A DNA stretch of 64,000 nt from Paucilactobacillus suebicus DSM 5007 = KCTC 3549 (GTDB taxonomy: Bacteria > Bacillota > Bacilli > Lactobacillales > Lactobacillaceae), in contig NZ_AZGF01000005.1 of assembly GCF_001434475.1 (NCBI RefSeq), positions 62,001 to 126,000 of the forward strand, given 5' to 3'. Positions within the stretch are counted from its first letter, which is position 1; each line of letters begins with the position of its first letter. Of the stretch, positions 44,349 to 53,658 are shown piece by piece. A program made the translations under genes and the position numbers. The notes under the pieces are model-generated. The model did not search any database, was not told the origin of the DNA, and saw only the letters and a list, made by a program, of their open reading frames with translations.

Positions 44349-45923
44349 CTAGTCCTTATCAATCTTAACATCACTAGACTCGACGCGATTTTTTAATAGA
44401 ATAGCTGAACCGATACAACCAATAAGAACAATTACTGCAGAACTAAAAGCTACTGCACTCATGCCGTTGTCATACGCGTGGACAACTACTTTCTGAAAAT
44501 CAGCCGCAAACGGTGCCTGGCTTAATCTTGTCGAAAATGCAATACCGTGACCAGAAAATGGACCTGCTTTAACCAACGCACTGTGAAGACCGCTTAAAGC
44601 CGAGCTTGGCATGTTAACAGTACTTAAATGACCATTTAAATATTTTTCATACTGTGAACTTTGAATTAGCCCAAGGCCAACCACACCCATGGTGGTACCT
44701 AACTGCCGAAAGACATTAAGTAATCCCGAGGCCATGCCCATTTCTTGCGGAGCTACACCTTCCATTCCAACAGTGTTTAACAGTGGATTGACCATTCCAT
44801 TGGTGATTCCCATTAGAATCATTCCAGGCCATAACTCAGCAAAAGTCACACTTGGATCTATCACTAATGCAATCGTTAAGAAGCCAATACTACCAATCAG
44901 CAAGCTACCACTAATCATCCATTTTTTTGAAAAACGCGCGCTTAAAATACCAACAATTGGTCCAAGAACTAGCGACCAGACACTGATTGTTAACTGTCTA
45001 ATCCCAGTTTGAAGAGCAGAATAGCCAATGTAATTTTGCATCAACGCAGTCAGATACGTATTAAAAGCGTACACACCTGCTCCTAAGGCAAATGCGACCA
45101 AAATGGTGCCAAGAAAATGAGGCTTTTTGAACATATTAACGTCCATCATCGGATTGCCAATCTTCACTTCTACAATTCCGAAAATGATCAGCAATATAAT
45201 ACCGGCTGCAACCCATCCCATCACATTTAGAGATACCCAGCTCCAGTGAGGGTGATTTTCTTTTACAATTAAACCATAAATAATTGCAAACAGACCAGCT
45301 GCTGATAACACCATTCCCGCTAAGTCAACCCTTTGGTTCTTTCCGTAGCTAGGTGTTTCTTTAACGTAAATTACCGTTAGAATTACGGCAATGATACCAA
45401 AAGGCACGTTAACGAAGAAAATTGCTGGCCAACTAAAGTGTTCAACTAAGTAACCACCAATCAGTGGTCCAGATGCTGTTGAAACACCAATAACGGATCC
45501 TAAGATTCCTAAAGCTAATCCACGATCTTTACCAGAAAAGTTAGAAGCAACTAGTGCCATTGATAATGACATCATCCCAGATCCACCAATTGCTTGAATT
45601 CCACGACCGATATCCAAAACTAATAGGTTTGACGCAAATCCATTAACTGCAGACGCAATTACGAATAATACTAAAGAACCTAGGAAAATTTTCTTACGTC
45701 CAAACATATCACCGAGCTTTGACATAATCATCAATGTAACAGCGTATACCAAGGTATATGCATTCAAAATCCACTGAAGATTGGTAAAAGTAGTGTTAAA
45801 GTCCTTAACCATTGTCGGTAATGCAACGTTAACAACCGTTACGTCCAGTAAACCCATAAACGTTCCAATACCCATAGCTGCCAATGCGATCCATTGCTTG
45901 GCACCATTATTTTTTTCTTGCAT
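44349..45923 (-). CDS. MFS multidrug exporter, DHA2 type, 14 TM
   Basis: This protein (524 residues from ATG 45923) has the DHA2 pattern: TM1 GTFMGLLDVTVVNVALPTM, motif A MSKLGDMFGRKKIF, and motif C GVSTASGPLIGGYLVEHFSW. It should be a proton-coupled drug or lipid exporter. The start codon lies one base after the padR stop (TAA-A-ATG), so translation is coupled and the regulator gene controls its own partner. This arrangement is typical of PadR-regulated efflux. Confidence 0.9.
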   Translation of the reverse strand: MQEKNNGAKQWIALAAMGIGTFMGLLDVTVVNVALPTMVKDFNTTFTNLQWILNAYTLVYAVTLMIMSKLGDMFGRKKIFLGSLVLFVIASAVNGFASNLLVLDIGRGIQAIGGSGMMSLSMALVASNFSGKDRGLALGILGSVIGVSTASGPLIGGYLVEHFSWPAIFFVNVPFGIIAVILTVIYVKETPSYGKNQRVDLAGMVLSAAGLFAIIYGLIVKENHPHWSWVSLNVMGWVAAGIILLIIFGIVEVKIGNPMMDVNMFKKPHFLGTILVAFALGAGVYAFNTYLTALMQNYIGYSALQTGIRQLTISVWSLVLGPIVGILSARFSKKWMISGSLLIGSIGFLTIALVIDPSVTFAELWPGMILMGITNGMVNPLLNTVGMEGVAPQEMGMASGLLNVFRQLGTTMGVVGLGLIQSSQYEKYLNGHLSTVNMPSSALSGLHSALVKAGPFSGHGIAFSTRLSQAPFAADFQKVVVHAYDNGMSAVAFSSAVIVLIGCIGSAILLKNRVESSDVKIDKD

Positions 45924-45924
45924 T

Positions 45925-46476
45925 TTAATTATTCCCACTTTCATTGATTTCAAGTTCACGCTGTTGAACCCATTGAAGCTTCGTCTGACAAATTTGAATG
46001 CTTAAATTCAGTGATTTAATTCCCCACACTAGCGAGTCATAATTGCTAGCTCCCCTAATTAACTTATCTTTCAAATGAACTTTTACTTCTTGAAAAACGT
46101 TTAAATCAGATTGGACGTCATTTTTATAATCAGTCAGTATTTTCAATTGTTCATTGTGACTAATCGCAGACATACCTCGAAATTTAAAACGGTACATAGA
46201 TTCACGCTTAGAATCATCAGGAATTTCTTTTTTCATTAACTCCTGAAACCGTTTAGTTCCCTTTTCAGTTAAGTGAGCCATTTTCTTATTTCTTGGATCT
46301 TCATGATGTTCTGTCAACTCAATATATCCTGCATTAGCTAGTTTGCTAAGTAACGGGTACATAACTCCGTTTGAAACATCACGCCTGGGAACTAATGTAC
46401 TGCTGAGCACCCGGCCCAATTTATAACCTGACATATCTCGAGATGTCAGCATACTTAGAATTAAAAGTTCGTACAT
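45925..46476 (-). CDS. PadR-family transcriptional regulator
   Basis: The ATG at 46476 is used because GGAGGAAAAC directly precedes it; an ATG at 46488 would leave this site inside the gene. The 183 residues have the PadR winged helix (MYELLILSMLTSRDMSGYKL, GVMYPLLSKLANAGYIELTEHHEDPRNKKMAHLTEKG) and a C-terminal helical dimer domain. It is the first gene of the PadR-exporter operon and likely represses it until a toxic ligand binds. Confidence 0.93.
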   Translation of the reverse strand: MYELLILSMLTSRDMSGYKLGRVLSSTLVPRRDVSNGVMYPLLSKLANAGYIELTEHHEDPRNKKMAHLTEKGTKRFQELMKKEIPDDSKRESMYRFKFRGMSAISHNEQLKILTDYKNDVQSDLNVFQEVKVHLKDKLIRGASNYDSLVWGIKSLNLSIQICQTKLQWVQQRELEINESGNN

Positions 46477-46486
46477 GTTTTCCTCC

Positions 46487-46538
46487 ATATGTCGTAACGA
46501 CCGATAATGATTATAAGTTGTTTCGACATATATTGCAA
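46487..46538 (-). promoter_or_regulatory. padR promoter with overlapping inverted-repeat operator
   Basis: Minus-strand TTGCAA (46533-46538) and TATAAT (46510-46515) are 17 bases apart. ATATGTCG half-sites lie at 46524-46531 (in the spacer) and inverted at 46487-46494 (after the -10), plus a GTCG-TAA-CGAC core. PadR operators of the ATGT-N-ACAT kind fit this layout, so autoregulation is likely. Confidence 0.7.
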
Positions 46539-46545
46539 TATGAAA

Positions 46546-46580
46546 CGAAAAAAATCATCACAAATTTGTTTGTGATGATT
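46546..46580 (-). terminator. terminator of the GGDEF gene
   Basis: AATCATCACAAA and TTTGTGATGATT are perfect 12-bp arms with a 4-base loop; on the minus strand a run of U follows. Confidence 0.85.
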
Positions 46581-46598
46581 GAATAACTAAACTGATTT

Positions 46599-47768
46599 TT
46601 AACCGACTTCTTTATCTAACGTTCTACCACGGATAGTGATTGCATCTCTGCCACTATGCTTTGATGCATATAAAAACTGATCTGCACGTTTATATATATC
46701 CAAGTAATTGGAATCATCTTCTGATGCACGTTCCTCACCAATAGAGACAGTCACTTTAACCTCGTGATCATCAAAATTAAATCTTAGTCTACTGACAGCG
46801 ACAGAAATTTCTCGAGAAATTTCTTCTGCTCGGAGATCATTTTGTTTGATATCAAACAGAATAATCGTGAACTCTTCACCACCAGTTCGATATAGTTTCG
46901 CACGGTACTCCAACTGGCTTACCAAAACATCAATCTGGTGAGCAATTGTCTTCAAAACTTCATTACCCGCTACATGGCCGTAGGTATCATTGATACTTTT
47001 GAACCTGTCAACATCCAGTGCATACATCGCGTAAAGTGTATCATGCTCTTTAAAATCCTTGAACAATTTTCCAAGATCATGATTAAAAACGCCAAACGAA
47101 TGGACTCCAGTTAGATCATCATATTCAGCCTGATGCTTGAACTTTAAAAACATCATGTTCTGATGACGTAAGATTTTGGTATAACCATAAACTGCAAGCT
47201 CTAACAGTAGTAATGCAAAAATCTGTCGCAACCAGGATAAATTATCCTGACCGTGATACATTGACGTTGCTACTGCTAAAATAGAGCAAGCCGTCACAGT
47301 AAATGAAATGAAATATGAAAGTGTGTTTCTTTCAATATTGGCAGCGAGGACATAAACTAATATCTCAACTACCAGTAATAGTAAAACCTTCGCAATAAAA
47401 GCACCTGAAATTACAGAACTACCACTGCTGGATGCCCAGATAATTGTCAGTAAAACTGAAATAACTATCTGCCACCATGTTTTAACCCGGATCATCAAAT
47501 TAAAAAGTGCAACGATGATTACATTTAGATAGGTCCAGTGAAATCCAATTGGCATATTTGATGAGTGACCATTTCCCCATGACTCCATGTACACAAATAT
47601 CAGAAACATGAACCCAAGAGTACATAATATTAAATTTTTATATTTTTGAATAAATTTATGGTTTAATTCCTGCTCAAGCCAAGTAAACAAAGACACTGCA
47701 CCTAAAAGCACAATGACGTTTGCAATTAACGAAGACGTGTAAGAAATAAATACAATGCCAAAACTCAT
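46599..47768 (-). CDS. membrane-bound diguanylate cyclase (GGDEF)
   Basis: Residues 1-200 hold about six or seven hydrophobic helices (a membrane sensor of unknown ligand). The GGDEF domain spans about 215-385: DDLTGVHSFGVF, ALDVDRFKSINDTYGHVAGNEVL and the active-site motif RTGGEEF. The RxxD inhibitory site expected upstream of the motif is absent (the aligned residues are Glu and Ala). It should make c-di-GMP from GTP. The ribosome site is weak (GGAAAGG, 13 bases). It is a single gene with its own terminator. Confidence 0.9.
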   Translation of the reverse strand: MSFGIVFISYTSSLIANVIVLLGAVSLFTWLEQELNHKFIQKYKNLILCTLGFMFLIFVYMESWGNGHSSNMPIGFHWTYLNVIIVALFNLMIRVKTWWQIVISVLLTIIWASSSGSSVISGAFIAKVLLLLVVEILVYVLAANIERNTLSYFISFTVTACSILAVATSMYHGQDNLSWLRQIFALLLLELAVYGYTKILRHQNMMFLKFKHQAEYDDLTGVHSFGVFNHDLGKLFKDFKEHDTLYAMYALDVDRFKSINDTYGHVAGNEVLKTIAHQIDVLVSQLEYRAKLYRTGGEEFTIILFDIKQNDLRAEEISREISVAVSRLRFNFDDHEVKVTVSIGEERASEDDSNYLDIYKRADQFLYASKHSGRDAITIRGRTLDKEVG

Positions 47769-48013
47769 ATAAAATGCAAAACCTTTCCTAACAGCAACTA
47801 GCTGTCAATTAACATAATTATCCAATACTAATTCAAAACTAGGCACGTGTAACCATATTACCATACGTTTACGCATTCCTTTAGTTAAATATGTAAATAC
47901 AATGAATATGATCATACGGTTTAAAAACGACAAATATATTACCCTAACATTAAGAATTAACAAAAGTTGGTTATAATTAGCCACATAAGCTAAATTTATT
48001 TAATGTAGAATAA

Positions 48014-48027
48014 TGACAACGTTTACA
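48014..48027 (+). promoter_or_regulatory. cre-like site before the lactonase gene
   Basis: TGACAACGTTTACA matches 13 of 14 positions of TGWAANCGNTNWCA and lies 24 bases before the ATG at 48051. A promoter TTAAGA-N16-TATAAT (47950-47977) is upstream, so CcpA bound here would block transcription. Nothing else was seen in the 47769-48050 gap. Confidence 0.5.
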
Positions 48028-48050
48028 AAGAATACATTGGAGTGATTATC

Positions 48051-49088
48051 ATGGAAAAATATTTTCTTGGCACATACACAAAACGTAATTTAAGTCACGG
48101 CATTTATACTTTCGATTTTGATCCAGATCACCAGGTAGCATCAAATTTAAAACTATTTGCCGAAGCTGGAGATCCTTTCTATTTGACTAATGGGCCTGAT
48201 AATCTGTTGTATAGTATCGATTACAATCGTCACACCGATAAACCGGGAGGCATCAAGGCACTTTCTAAGGAGTTCGAAAGTCCGACAGTAAAATATAGTG
48301 TTTACGATGCTACGGCTTCTGGAACTTATATTGATTATGATGCAGAAAATCAGCTTGTTTTTACTGCCAATTATGACATCAATGAAATATCTATTTATTC
48401 AACTCGTAATAATAAATTTACTCTGCTTGACCGAACTCACGACGTTGGCCAATTGGGACCAGAACCAGAACAAGCTGATGGCCCTCACCCGCACTTTATT
48501 AATTACACCCCTGATCATCGGCTAGTCGTCTGCGACCTTGGTATTGATACAATCCTGACCTACAACATCACAAATGATTATAAGTTTGAACTAGTTGCCA
48601 CTCTAAAAATGCCGGCTGGCTTTGGTCCTCGCCATTTGAGATTCAATCACGATCAAAATATTGCTTATGCAGTTGGGGAACTTAGCAGTGATTTAGCCAC
48701 TTTAAAATATGATCCTAAACTTGGTCAATTTTCAATTGTTGATATTATCAGTACTATCCCAGCAAACTGGCACACTCATAACGGCGCCGCTGCCATTAGA
48801 ATTTCAGCGGACAACCGCTTTGTGTATGTCTCAAATCGTGGATATAATTCTGTGGTCGTTTATAAAATTGCAGCCAATGGAAGTGTAGAACAAATTCAAA
48901 ATGTTCATACCAACGGTGACTTCCCATGGGATATTCAATTTTCAAAAAGCGAACAGTCGCTACTGGTTGCTAATCAAAGGTCTAATAGCTTATCTGTTTT
49001 CCAAAGAAATACCGAAAATGGTAAGTTAAAGTTACTCAACAGTGACTTTATGATTCCAGAGCCGCTGGCAATTTTGCGAACAGAGTGA
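48051..49088 (+). CDS. pgl: lactonase family protein (6-phosphogluconolactonase, beta-propeller type)
   Basis: The ATG at 48051 follows TTGGAGTG. The 345 residues form the repeated beta-strand pattern of the seven-bladed Pgl/YkgB-YbhE propeller, with FLGTYTKRNLSHGIYTF at the start and DGPHPHFINYTPD, GFGPRHLRFNHDQNIAYAVGEL and SNRGYNSVVVY in later blades. The enzyme hydrolyses 6-phosphogluconolactone in the oxidative pentose phosphate or phosphoketolase route. A cre-like site suggests sugar control. Confidence 0.9.
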   Translation: MEKYFLGTYTKRNLSHGIYTFDFDPDHQVASNLKLFAEAGDPFYLTNGPDNLLYSIDYNRHTDKPGGIKALSKEFESPTVKYSVYDATASGTYIDYDAENQLVFTANYDINEISIYSTRNNKFTLLDRTHDVGQLGPEPEQADGPHPHFINYTPDHRLVVCDLGIDTILTYNITNDYKFELVATLKMPAGFGPRHLRFNHDQNIAYAVGELSSDLATLKYDPKLGQFSIVDIISTIPANWHTHNGAAAIRISADNRFVYVSNRGYNSVVVYKIAANGSVEQIQNVHTNGDFPWDIQFSKSEQSLLVANQRSNSLSVFQRNTENGKLKLLNSDFMIPEPLAILRTE

Positions 49089-49154
49089 TTTTTAAGCATC
49101 TGTATTGATGATTATCACGTTTTCGTTAAAAGCATTTTAATTTATCATTCTGAA

Positions 49155-49188
49155 AAAGCCTAGAATCTCCTTCCAAGATTCTAGGCTT
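49155..49188 (+). terminator. terminator of the lactonase gene
   Basis: AAGCCTAGAATCT and AGATTCTAGGCTT are perfect 13-bp arms. The U tract is short (TTATATTG). Confidence 0.75.
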
Positions 49189-49295
49189 ATATTGTGTCAT
49201 CAAATAAAGTAATTTTTATCTAATCGAAATTTAAGTGAAACCGCTAACTCCTTTGTCAAACAATAAATTCCACTTCCCACTTTCATTCAATAGGG

Positions 49296-49363
49296 TTGAC
49301 AATTCGGTTTTTGAAAGTAAAGTAGTCCTTATCGCTTATCATTAAGTAGACGAATTGTTCGTC
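49296..49363 (+). promoter_or_regulatory. promoter and inverted repeat before an MFS gene
   Basis: TTGACA (49296-49301) is followed after 16 bases by TAAAGT. Downstream, GACGAA-TTG-TTCGTC (49349-49363) is a perfect inverted repeat, 47 bases before the ATG at 49411. It is a plausible repressor operator, but no regulator gene is adjacent. Confidence 0.45.
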
Positions 49364-49410
49364 AGTTGAATGTTAAATTCAACCTAATTTCAGTAAAAGA
49401 AGTGAATAAA

Positions 49411-50667
49411 ATGAGTGTGTTAAGTAACACCTTTTCGTCCCTCCGAGAAAAAAATTTTAGATATTTTTGGCTAGGACAATGCATTTCTGTTATGGGTACC
49501 TGGGTTCAGAGAACTGCTCAAACCTGGCTGGTATACCAAATGACTCAATCAGCATTCCTAGTTGGACTATTATCCGCATGTCAGTTCATTCCAATTCTAC
49601 TATTAACGCTTCCCGCAGGTTCAATCATTGATCGATATCCTAAACGTCGTATCTTGTTAATTACCCAGTTGGGTTTTCTTGCTTTGGGGGCCGCAATGAC
49701 GGCAATTGTTTATTTGAAAATAGTTCAGTATTGGCAAGTCCTATTAATTGCGGTCGCATATGGTGTGCTTCAAAGCTTCGATACCCCGACACGCCAGTCT
49801 TTTGTTGTTGAACTGGTGGGCCAAAAGGATTTAATGAACGGTATTTCGTTAAATTCCACCGTCTTTAACCTGGCTAAGATTGCCGGTCCTTCCCTTGCCG
49901 GCGTTTTAATGGTGCAATTTAGTGTTGGCTTTTGTTTCTTGATTAATACCATTAGTTACATTGCTGTGCTAATTGGTATCTTAATGATTCATCAAAAAGA
50001 AGTCCTAGCAACACCTTCACGAAAACGAATTGTTAGTGATGTCAAAGAAGGATTATCATACGTCTGGAATCATGCAAATATTCGTTTAAGTGCTGAATTA
50101 ATGTTGATTGTGTGCACTCTAAATTACAACAATAACGTTATTATTCCAGTATTTGCAAAATCAGTATTGCATTCAGGGGCACAGACGTATGCTAATCTAC
50201 TGTCCGCAACAGGTGTTGGCTCATTAATTGCAGCATTTTTAATGAGTTACATGTCGCGATTTGGATTACAAAGAAATATTTATTTGATAGTTGGTGTTGG
50301 AACTGCCGCCCTTCAGAGCTTAATGCTATTTGTTCATACATTTACATCCGCTGCAATTATTATGGTGTTGGTTGGTTTTTGTAACATGATTTTCCTGAAT
50401 CAATCAAATGCATCATTCCAGTTCTCAATTCCAAATGAATTACGTGGACGAATTATGAGCGTTTATGTATTGTTAAATCAAGGATCAACTCCCATTGGTA
50501 GTATTTATTCTGGTGGCATCATGGATGCATTTTCTGGAATGTGGGGCTTCCCATCTTGTGGTATTTTAGCACTGGTATTGTTAGTTCCAGTACTAATTGG
50601 TAATCATAAAATGGTTGGTCAATGGTTGCATACCGAACGACAAAACAATTCTAAAGACGTAGTATAA
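49411..50667 (+). CDS. MFS transporter, DHA3-like (12 TM)
   Basis: The ATG at 49411 has AGAAGTG upstream; the product is 418 residues. FRYFWLGQCISVMGTWVQRTAQTWLVYQMT and GSIIDRYPKRRILL (motif A) are typical of the EntS/MefA-like DHA3 branch, which exports macrolides, siderophores or similar compounds. About twelve helices are visible. It is a single gene between a lactonase gene and a hairpin element. Substrate unknown. Confidence 0.87.
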   Translation: MSVLSNTFSSLREKNFRYFWLGQCISVMGTWVQRTAQTWLVYQMTQSAFLVGLLSACQFIPILLLTLPAGSIIDRYPKRRILLITQLGFLALGAAMTAIVYLKIVQYWQVLLIAVAYGVLQSFDTPTRQSFVVELVGQKDLMNGISLNSTVFNLAKIAGPSLAGVLMVQFSVGFCFLINTISYIAVLIGILMIHQKEVLATPSRKRIVSDVKEGLSYVWNHANIRLSAELMLIVCTLNYNNNVIIPVFAKSVLHSGAQTYANLLSATGVGSLIAAFLMSYMSRFGLQRNIYLIVGVGTAALQSLMLFVHTFTSAAIIMVLVGFCNMIFLNQSNASFQFSIPNELRGRIMSVYVLLNQGSTPIGSIYSGGIMDAFSGMWGFPSCGILALVLLVPVLIGNHKMVGQWLHTERQNNSKDVV

Positions 50668-50699
50668 TCTGCAATAAAAACTAATTTTAATTTCAAAAC

Positions 50700-50754
50700 T
50701 TAAGGCCTTCAAGACCAAAATCCTAAATTTGGATTTTGGTCTTGAAGGCCTTAA
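50700..50754. terminator. hairpin element, copy 9, perfect 24-bp stem
   Basis: TTAAGGCCTTCAAGACCAAA onward (50700-50723) pairs perfectly with 50731-50754 around a 7-base loop, between two convergent genes. The upper stem carries the family's CCAAAATCC. The flank TAGCACTTGTTATCCGTTTA is only weakly like that of the full copies. Confidence 0.85.
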
Positions 50755-50854
50755 TTAGCACTTGTTATCCGTTTATACCAGATAAATTTCGATACTAAAG
50801 TTACGATGTTAATGCTATTTGTAGACAGGAAATATTTTTTCACAAACCAATTTT

Positions 50855-51436
50855 TTAGCTATTCAAATAGATGAACAATCCCTGTAATGCAACCACACCT
50901 TGTGCACTATGAATATCTAACACAGATGGAAGTTTGTTTAGCTCCAAAGTAGATGCAATATATTCCCATTTACCAACATCTTCATCTTTGTCAAAATCTC
51001 GTTTATCTGTAAAATTGTGATTATTGGTCGTTAATTCAACAAGATAAATGTACGTCTGCTCGTTTGTAAATCCTTCTGAGGTATTTATTCGGTCAACAAG
51101 GACGAGATCACTTGAACTATTTAAAAGTAATCCCATTTCTTCTCTCAATTCACGCTTAGCAGCATGATCAGGTGCTTCATCACCGTTTACCATCCCGGCA
51201 ACAATTCCCTTAGTTGTCGTGTTCATACCAGCACGAAATTCTTCACTTAAGTATAGTTTATAATCATCATTTATTCGTTCAAATGGCAGGACTGCAATTG
51301 AGTTACCATGGTCGACAACCTGGCGGTGAACCACCACACCATCAAAACTAGATTTAACTTGCCGATCATAAACGGTAAATATTGGACTTTGGGCTAGTAA
51401 CTTTTCCGAAATAATTTCACCTGTTTTATTTTCCAT
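50855..51436 (-). CDS. Nudix hydrolase (ADP-ribose pyrophosphatase-like)
   Basis: The ATG at 51436 is preceded by AAGAGG. The 193 residues contain a full Nudix box, GMVNGDEAPDHAAKRELREEMG, matching Gx5Ex7REUxEExGU. The N-terminal half resembles ADP-ribose pyrophosphatases of the NudF group. It would split nucleoside diphosphate derivatives to the monophosphates. It lies 24 bases after the upstream MFS gene and may be cotranscribed. Confidence 0.9.
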   Translation of the reverse strand: MENKTGEIISEKLLAQSPIFTVYDRQVKSSFDGVVVHRQVVDHGNSIAVLPFERINDDYKLYLSEEFRAGMNTTTKGIVAGMVNGDEAPDHAAKRELREEMGLLLNSSSDLVLVDRINTSEGFTNEQTYIYLVELTTNNHNFTDKRDFDKDEDVGKWEYIASTLELNKLPSVLDIHSAQGVVALQGLFIYLNS

Positions 51437-51460
51437 TATTAAACCTCTTTTCAAATGATG

Positions 51461-52933
51461 CTACCTGACAATTTTTTTATTGGGATCGAAGATATTAGTA
51501 ATTAATACAATAATTAGTAGCACCACGACTACTGCAAAAATAGAATGCATGCCATGCAATATAATCGTATCAATTGCCACTTTTTTTATTCCACTAGCAT
51601 TCCCATTTGCACTAATTGCATTATTGATCTCTGACATTTTGATGGCACCGCGTTGAGCAGAAATGACAAGGTTCAAAACTGCCCCAAAAACTGCAGTCAT
51701 AATTGTTTGCCCTAAGGTTCTACCAAGTGTCAAGAGCGATGTAGCTGATGCAATCAAGGATTGATCGACAAAGCGCTGACTCAAAATTGTATTCATACTA
51801 ATCACCGCTCCGATACAGCCACCATTAAACATTGCAATGATATAGAAGGCCCATGATGGGAAGTTAAGACCAGCAAACACGAGTACTGAATACACAATTA
51901 GCAAAATGACACAAACAAAGATTGAGACATATTTGGGTACAAATTTAGCAATCACCGTTCCAACAAAAAACGAAGCCAATAGCCACATAATAGAACTGGA
52001 ACTAACGACTAACCCAGCCACAGTTGCGTGTAACCGATATATTGACTGAAGCCACATTGGAAAATAAACTTGATATGCAATTAGGACACCGCTTAAAACA
52101 GCCGCAGTAATAATTTGTACGCCAAATGATGGATTTTCAAACATTTCAGGTGATATTAACGGGCTTATATTAGGACGTTTCTCGACTTTGATTAATGCTA
52201 CCAGACTGATAGTAGTTAAAATCAGCAATCCTAATGCGATAACCGGTGCAGAATCCAATGACTGAACTGCTAATAGCAGTGATACTAGCGTCAACGATAA
52301 CAGACTGATTCCGACCCAATCAAACTTAACCCTTTTACGTTCAACTGGTGACTCGTGATATCCAATCCATGATAATACGAGAACGATAATGCCCAATGGT
52401 ACGTTAACAAAAAACACCCAATGCCAAGATAACTGGTCAACTAAAAAGCCACCTAACAACGGTCCAATTAATGCTGACAGCCCCCATGCCGTGTTGTTAT
52501 ATGCCATTACTCTTGCGCGATCTTGAAAACTATAGTAATCAGCAATAATTGTAAATGTTAGAGGCATGACGGCCCCAGCACCGATTCCTTGAATTGCTCT
52601 TGAAACAATTAAAACATAAATATTTGGAGACATACCGCTCATAAAAGATCCCAGCGTAAACGCAAATACGCCCCACAAGAATACTCTTTTTCGACCGCTT
52701 GAATCGGCCATTTTTCCATAAACTGGAGTTGTTACCGCCGTTGTTAACAAGTACGCACTCATAATCCAACTTTGGTATGAAATACCGTGCAATTCACTAA
52801 TAATTGACGGCAAGGCAGTTGTCACGATTGTTACTTCGACTGATGTCATAAATGTAGCAATAAAGACCGCCATCATGACTATGCCGCGCCTTTGCGAGTG
52901 CGGTTGTTGACTGCTTTTTTGCAAATTTCTCAC
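51461..52933 (-). CDS. MFS multidrug exporter, DHA2 type, 14 TM
   Basis: The 490 residues show TM1 region FMTSVEVTIVTTALPSII, motif A YGKMADSSGRKRVFLWGVFAFTLGSFMSG, and motif C LSALIGPLLGGFLVDQLSWHW. Of the same subfamily as the exporters at 16.7 and 44.3 kb. The start is uncertain: GTG at 52933, or TTG at 52924, which has AGGTGAG just upstream. It is divergent from a small ORF, and the intergenic region contains a cre-like site. Confidence 0.87.
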   Translation of the reverse strand: MRNLQKSSQQPHSQRRGIVMMAVFIATFMTSVEVTIVTTALPSIISELHGISYQSWIMSAYLLTTAVTTPVYGKMADSSGRKRVFLWGVFAFTLGSFMSGMSPNIYVLIVSRAIQGIGAGAVMPLTFTIIADYYSFQDRARVMAYNNTAWGLSALIGPLLGGFLVDQLSWHWVFFVNVPLGIIVLVLSWIGYHESPVERKRVKFDWVGISLLSLTLVSLLLAVQSLDSAPVIALGLLILTTISLVALIKVEKRPNISPLISPEMFENPSFGVQIITAAVLSGVLIAYQVYFPMWLQSIYRLHATVAGLVVSSSSIMWLLASFFVGTVIAKFVPKYVSIFVCVILLIVYSVLVFAGLNFPSWAFYIIAMFNGGCIGAVISMNTILSQRFVDQSLIASATSLLTLGRTLGQTIMTAVFGAVLNLVISAQRGAIKMSEINNAISANGNASGIKKVAIDTIILHGMHSIFAVVVVLLIIVLITNIFDPNKKIVR

Positions 52934-53068
52934 CTAACTTTAAAAGCTTTAAAAAAATTTAAATTAATACCATTCTATTACTCTCGTTAAAATAAAACAA
53001 AATTTACTAACACGGTTAAGATAAATCATCCGAATTTTAATTTAAATAAATCAATGCGTACCAATGGA

Positions 53069-53082
53069 TGTAAGCGCTATTA
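53069..53082. promoter_or_regulatory. cre-like CcpA site
   Basis: TGTAAGCGCTATTA matches 13 of 14 positions of TGWAANCGNTNWCA, in the 52934-53240 divergent region. A promoter TTGCTT-N17-TTTAAT (53168-53196) precedes the small ORF at 53241. The rest of the gap shows nothing more. Confidence 0.45.
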
Positions 53083-53240
53083 AGTGTTAGCATTTAATTA
53101 ATTTCAAATGTAGTTTGTATGCTTCTATTTTAAAATTAATTCGTAGCCAAAATTCTCTGTTGTAGTCTTGCTTGAATTTATTATTCGAAGTTTAATACTT
53201 TGTTTGACACTAGCCACTGAACAAAAGGAGAGTGTGAATC

Positions 53241-53402
53241 ATGGCAAAAAATGTGCAACAATCGATTGAAGAACTCACCCAAATCATTGATAGTCCCACG
53301 CAGATCAGTATTGAGACAAACCAGGTTAAACTGATTGAAAACCAACCGATTACTTTAATTGAAACACAGCAATATACTTTGTTAGACTCGTCAAAAAAAT
53401 AA
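53241..53402 (+). CDS. small acidic protein, 53 residues
   Basis: ATG 53241 has AAAAGGAGAG upstream and the frame ends at 53402. The product (MAKNVQQSIEELTQIIDSP..., later IENQPITLIETQQYTLLDSSKK) is rich in Gln, Ile and Thr, with alternating hydrophobic residues that suggest beta strands in the second half. No signal peptide or membrane helix. It has its own promoter. I know no family for it. Confidence 0.65.
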   Translation: MAKNVQQSIEELTQIIDSPTQISIETNQVKLIENQPITLIETQQYTLLDSSKK

Positions 53403-53509
53403 GGGTTACGGTACTTAAAATTTTACCGTCAACCGCACCATGGTAATGAAACAGTGCTTAAAACTTATATAAGCTTAACGTTCAACAAACGGTTGGCTTC
53501 GGACGCGTG

Positions 53510-53559
53510 GGGTCCTCAAAACCAAAATTCTAATTTCAGGATTTTAGCCTTGAGGACCC
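53510..53559 (+). terminator. hairpin element, copy 10
   Basis: GGGTCCTCAAAACCAAAATT and its partner (AATTTCAGGATTTTAGCC, then TTGAGGACCC) form a long stem with several compensated differences. It carries the family's CCAAAAT upper stem. It sits 107 bases after the 53-residue ORF. A GTGCTGAGAAC flank is on the right. Confidence 0.65.
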
Positions 53560-53658
53560 TATGTGCTGAGAACAAAATCTAACGGCATCATTGAATTTAT
53601 TGACCAAACCATACTGCAACGTTAACATTAAAATAAATCGTGTTACTGGGAGGAAAAA

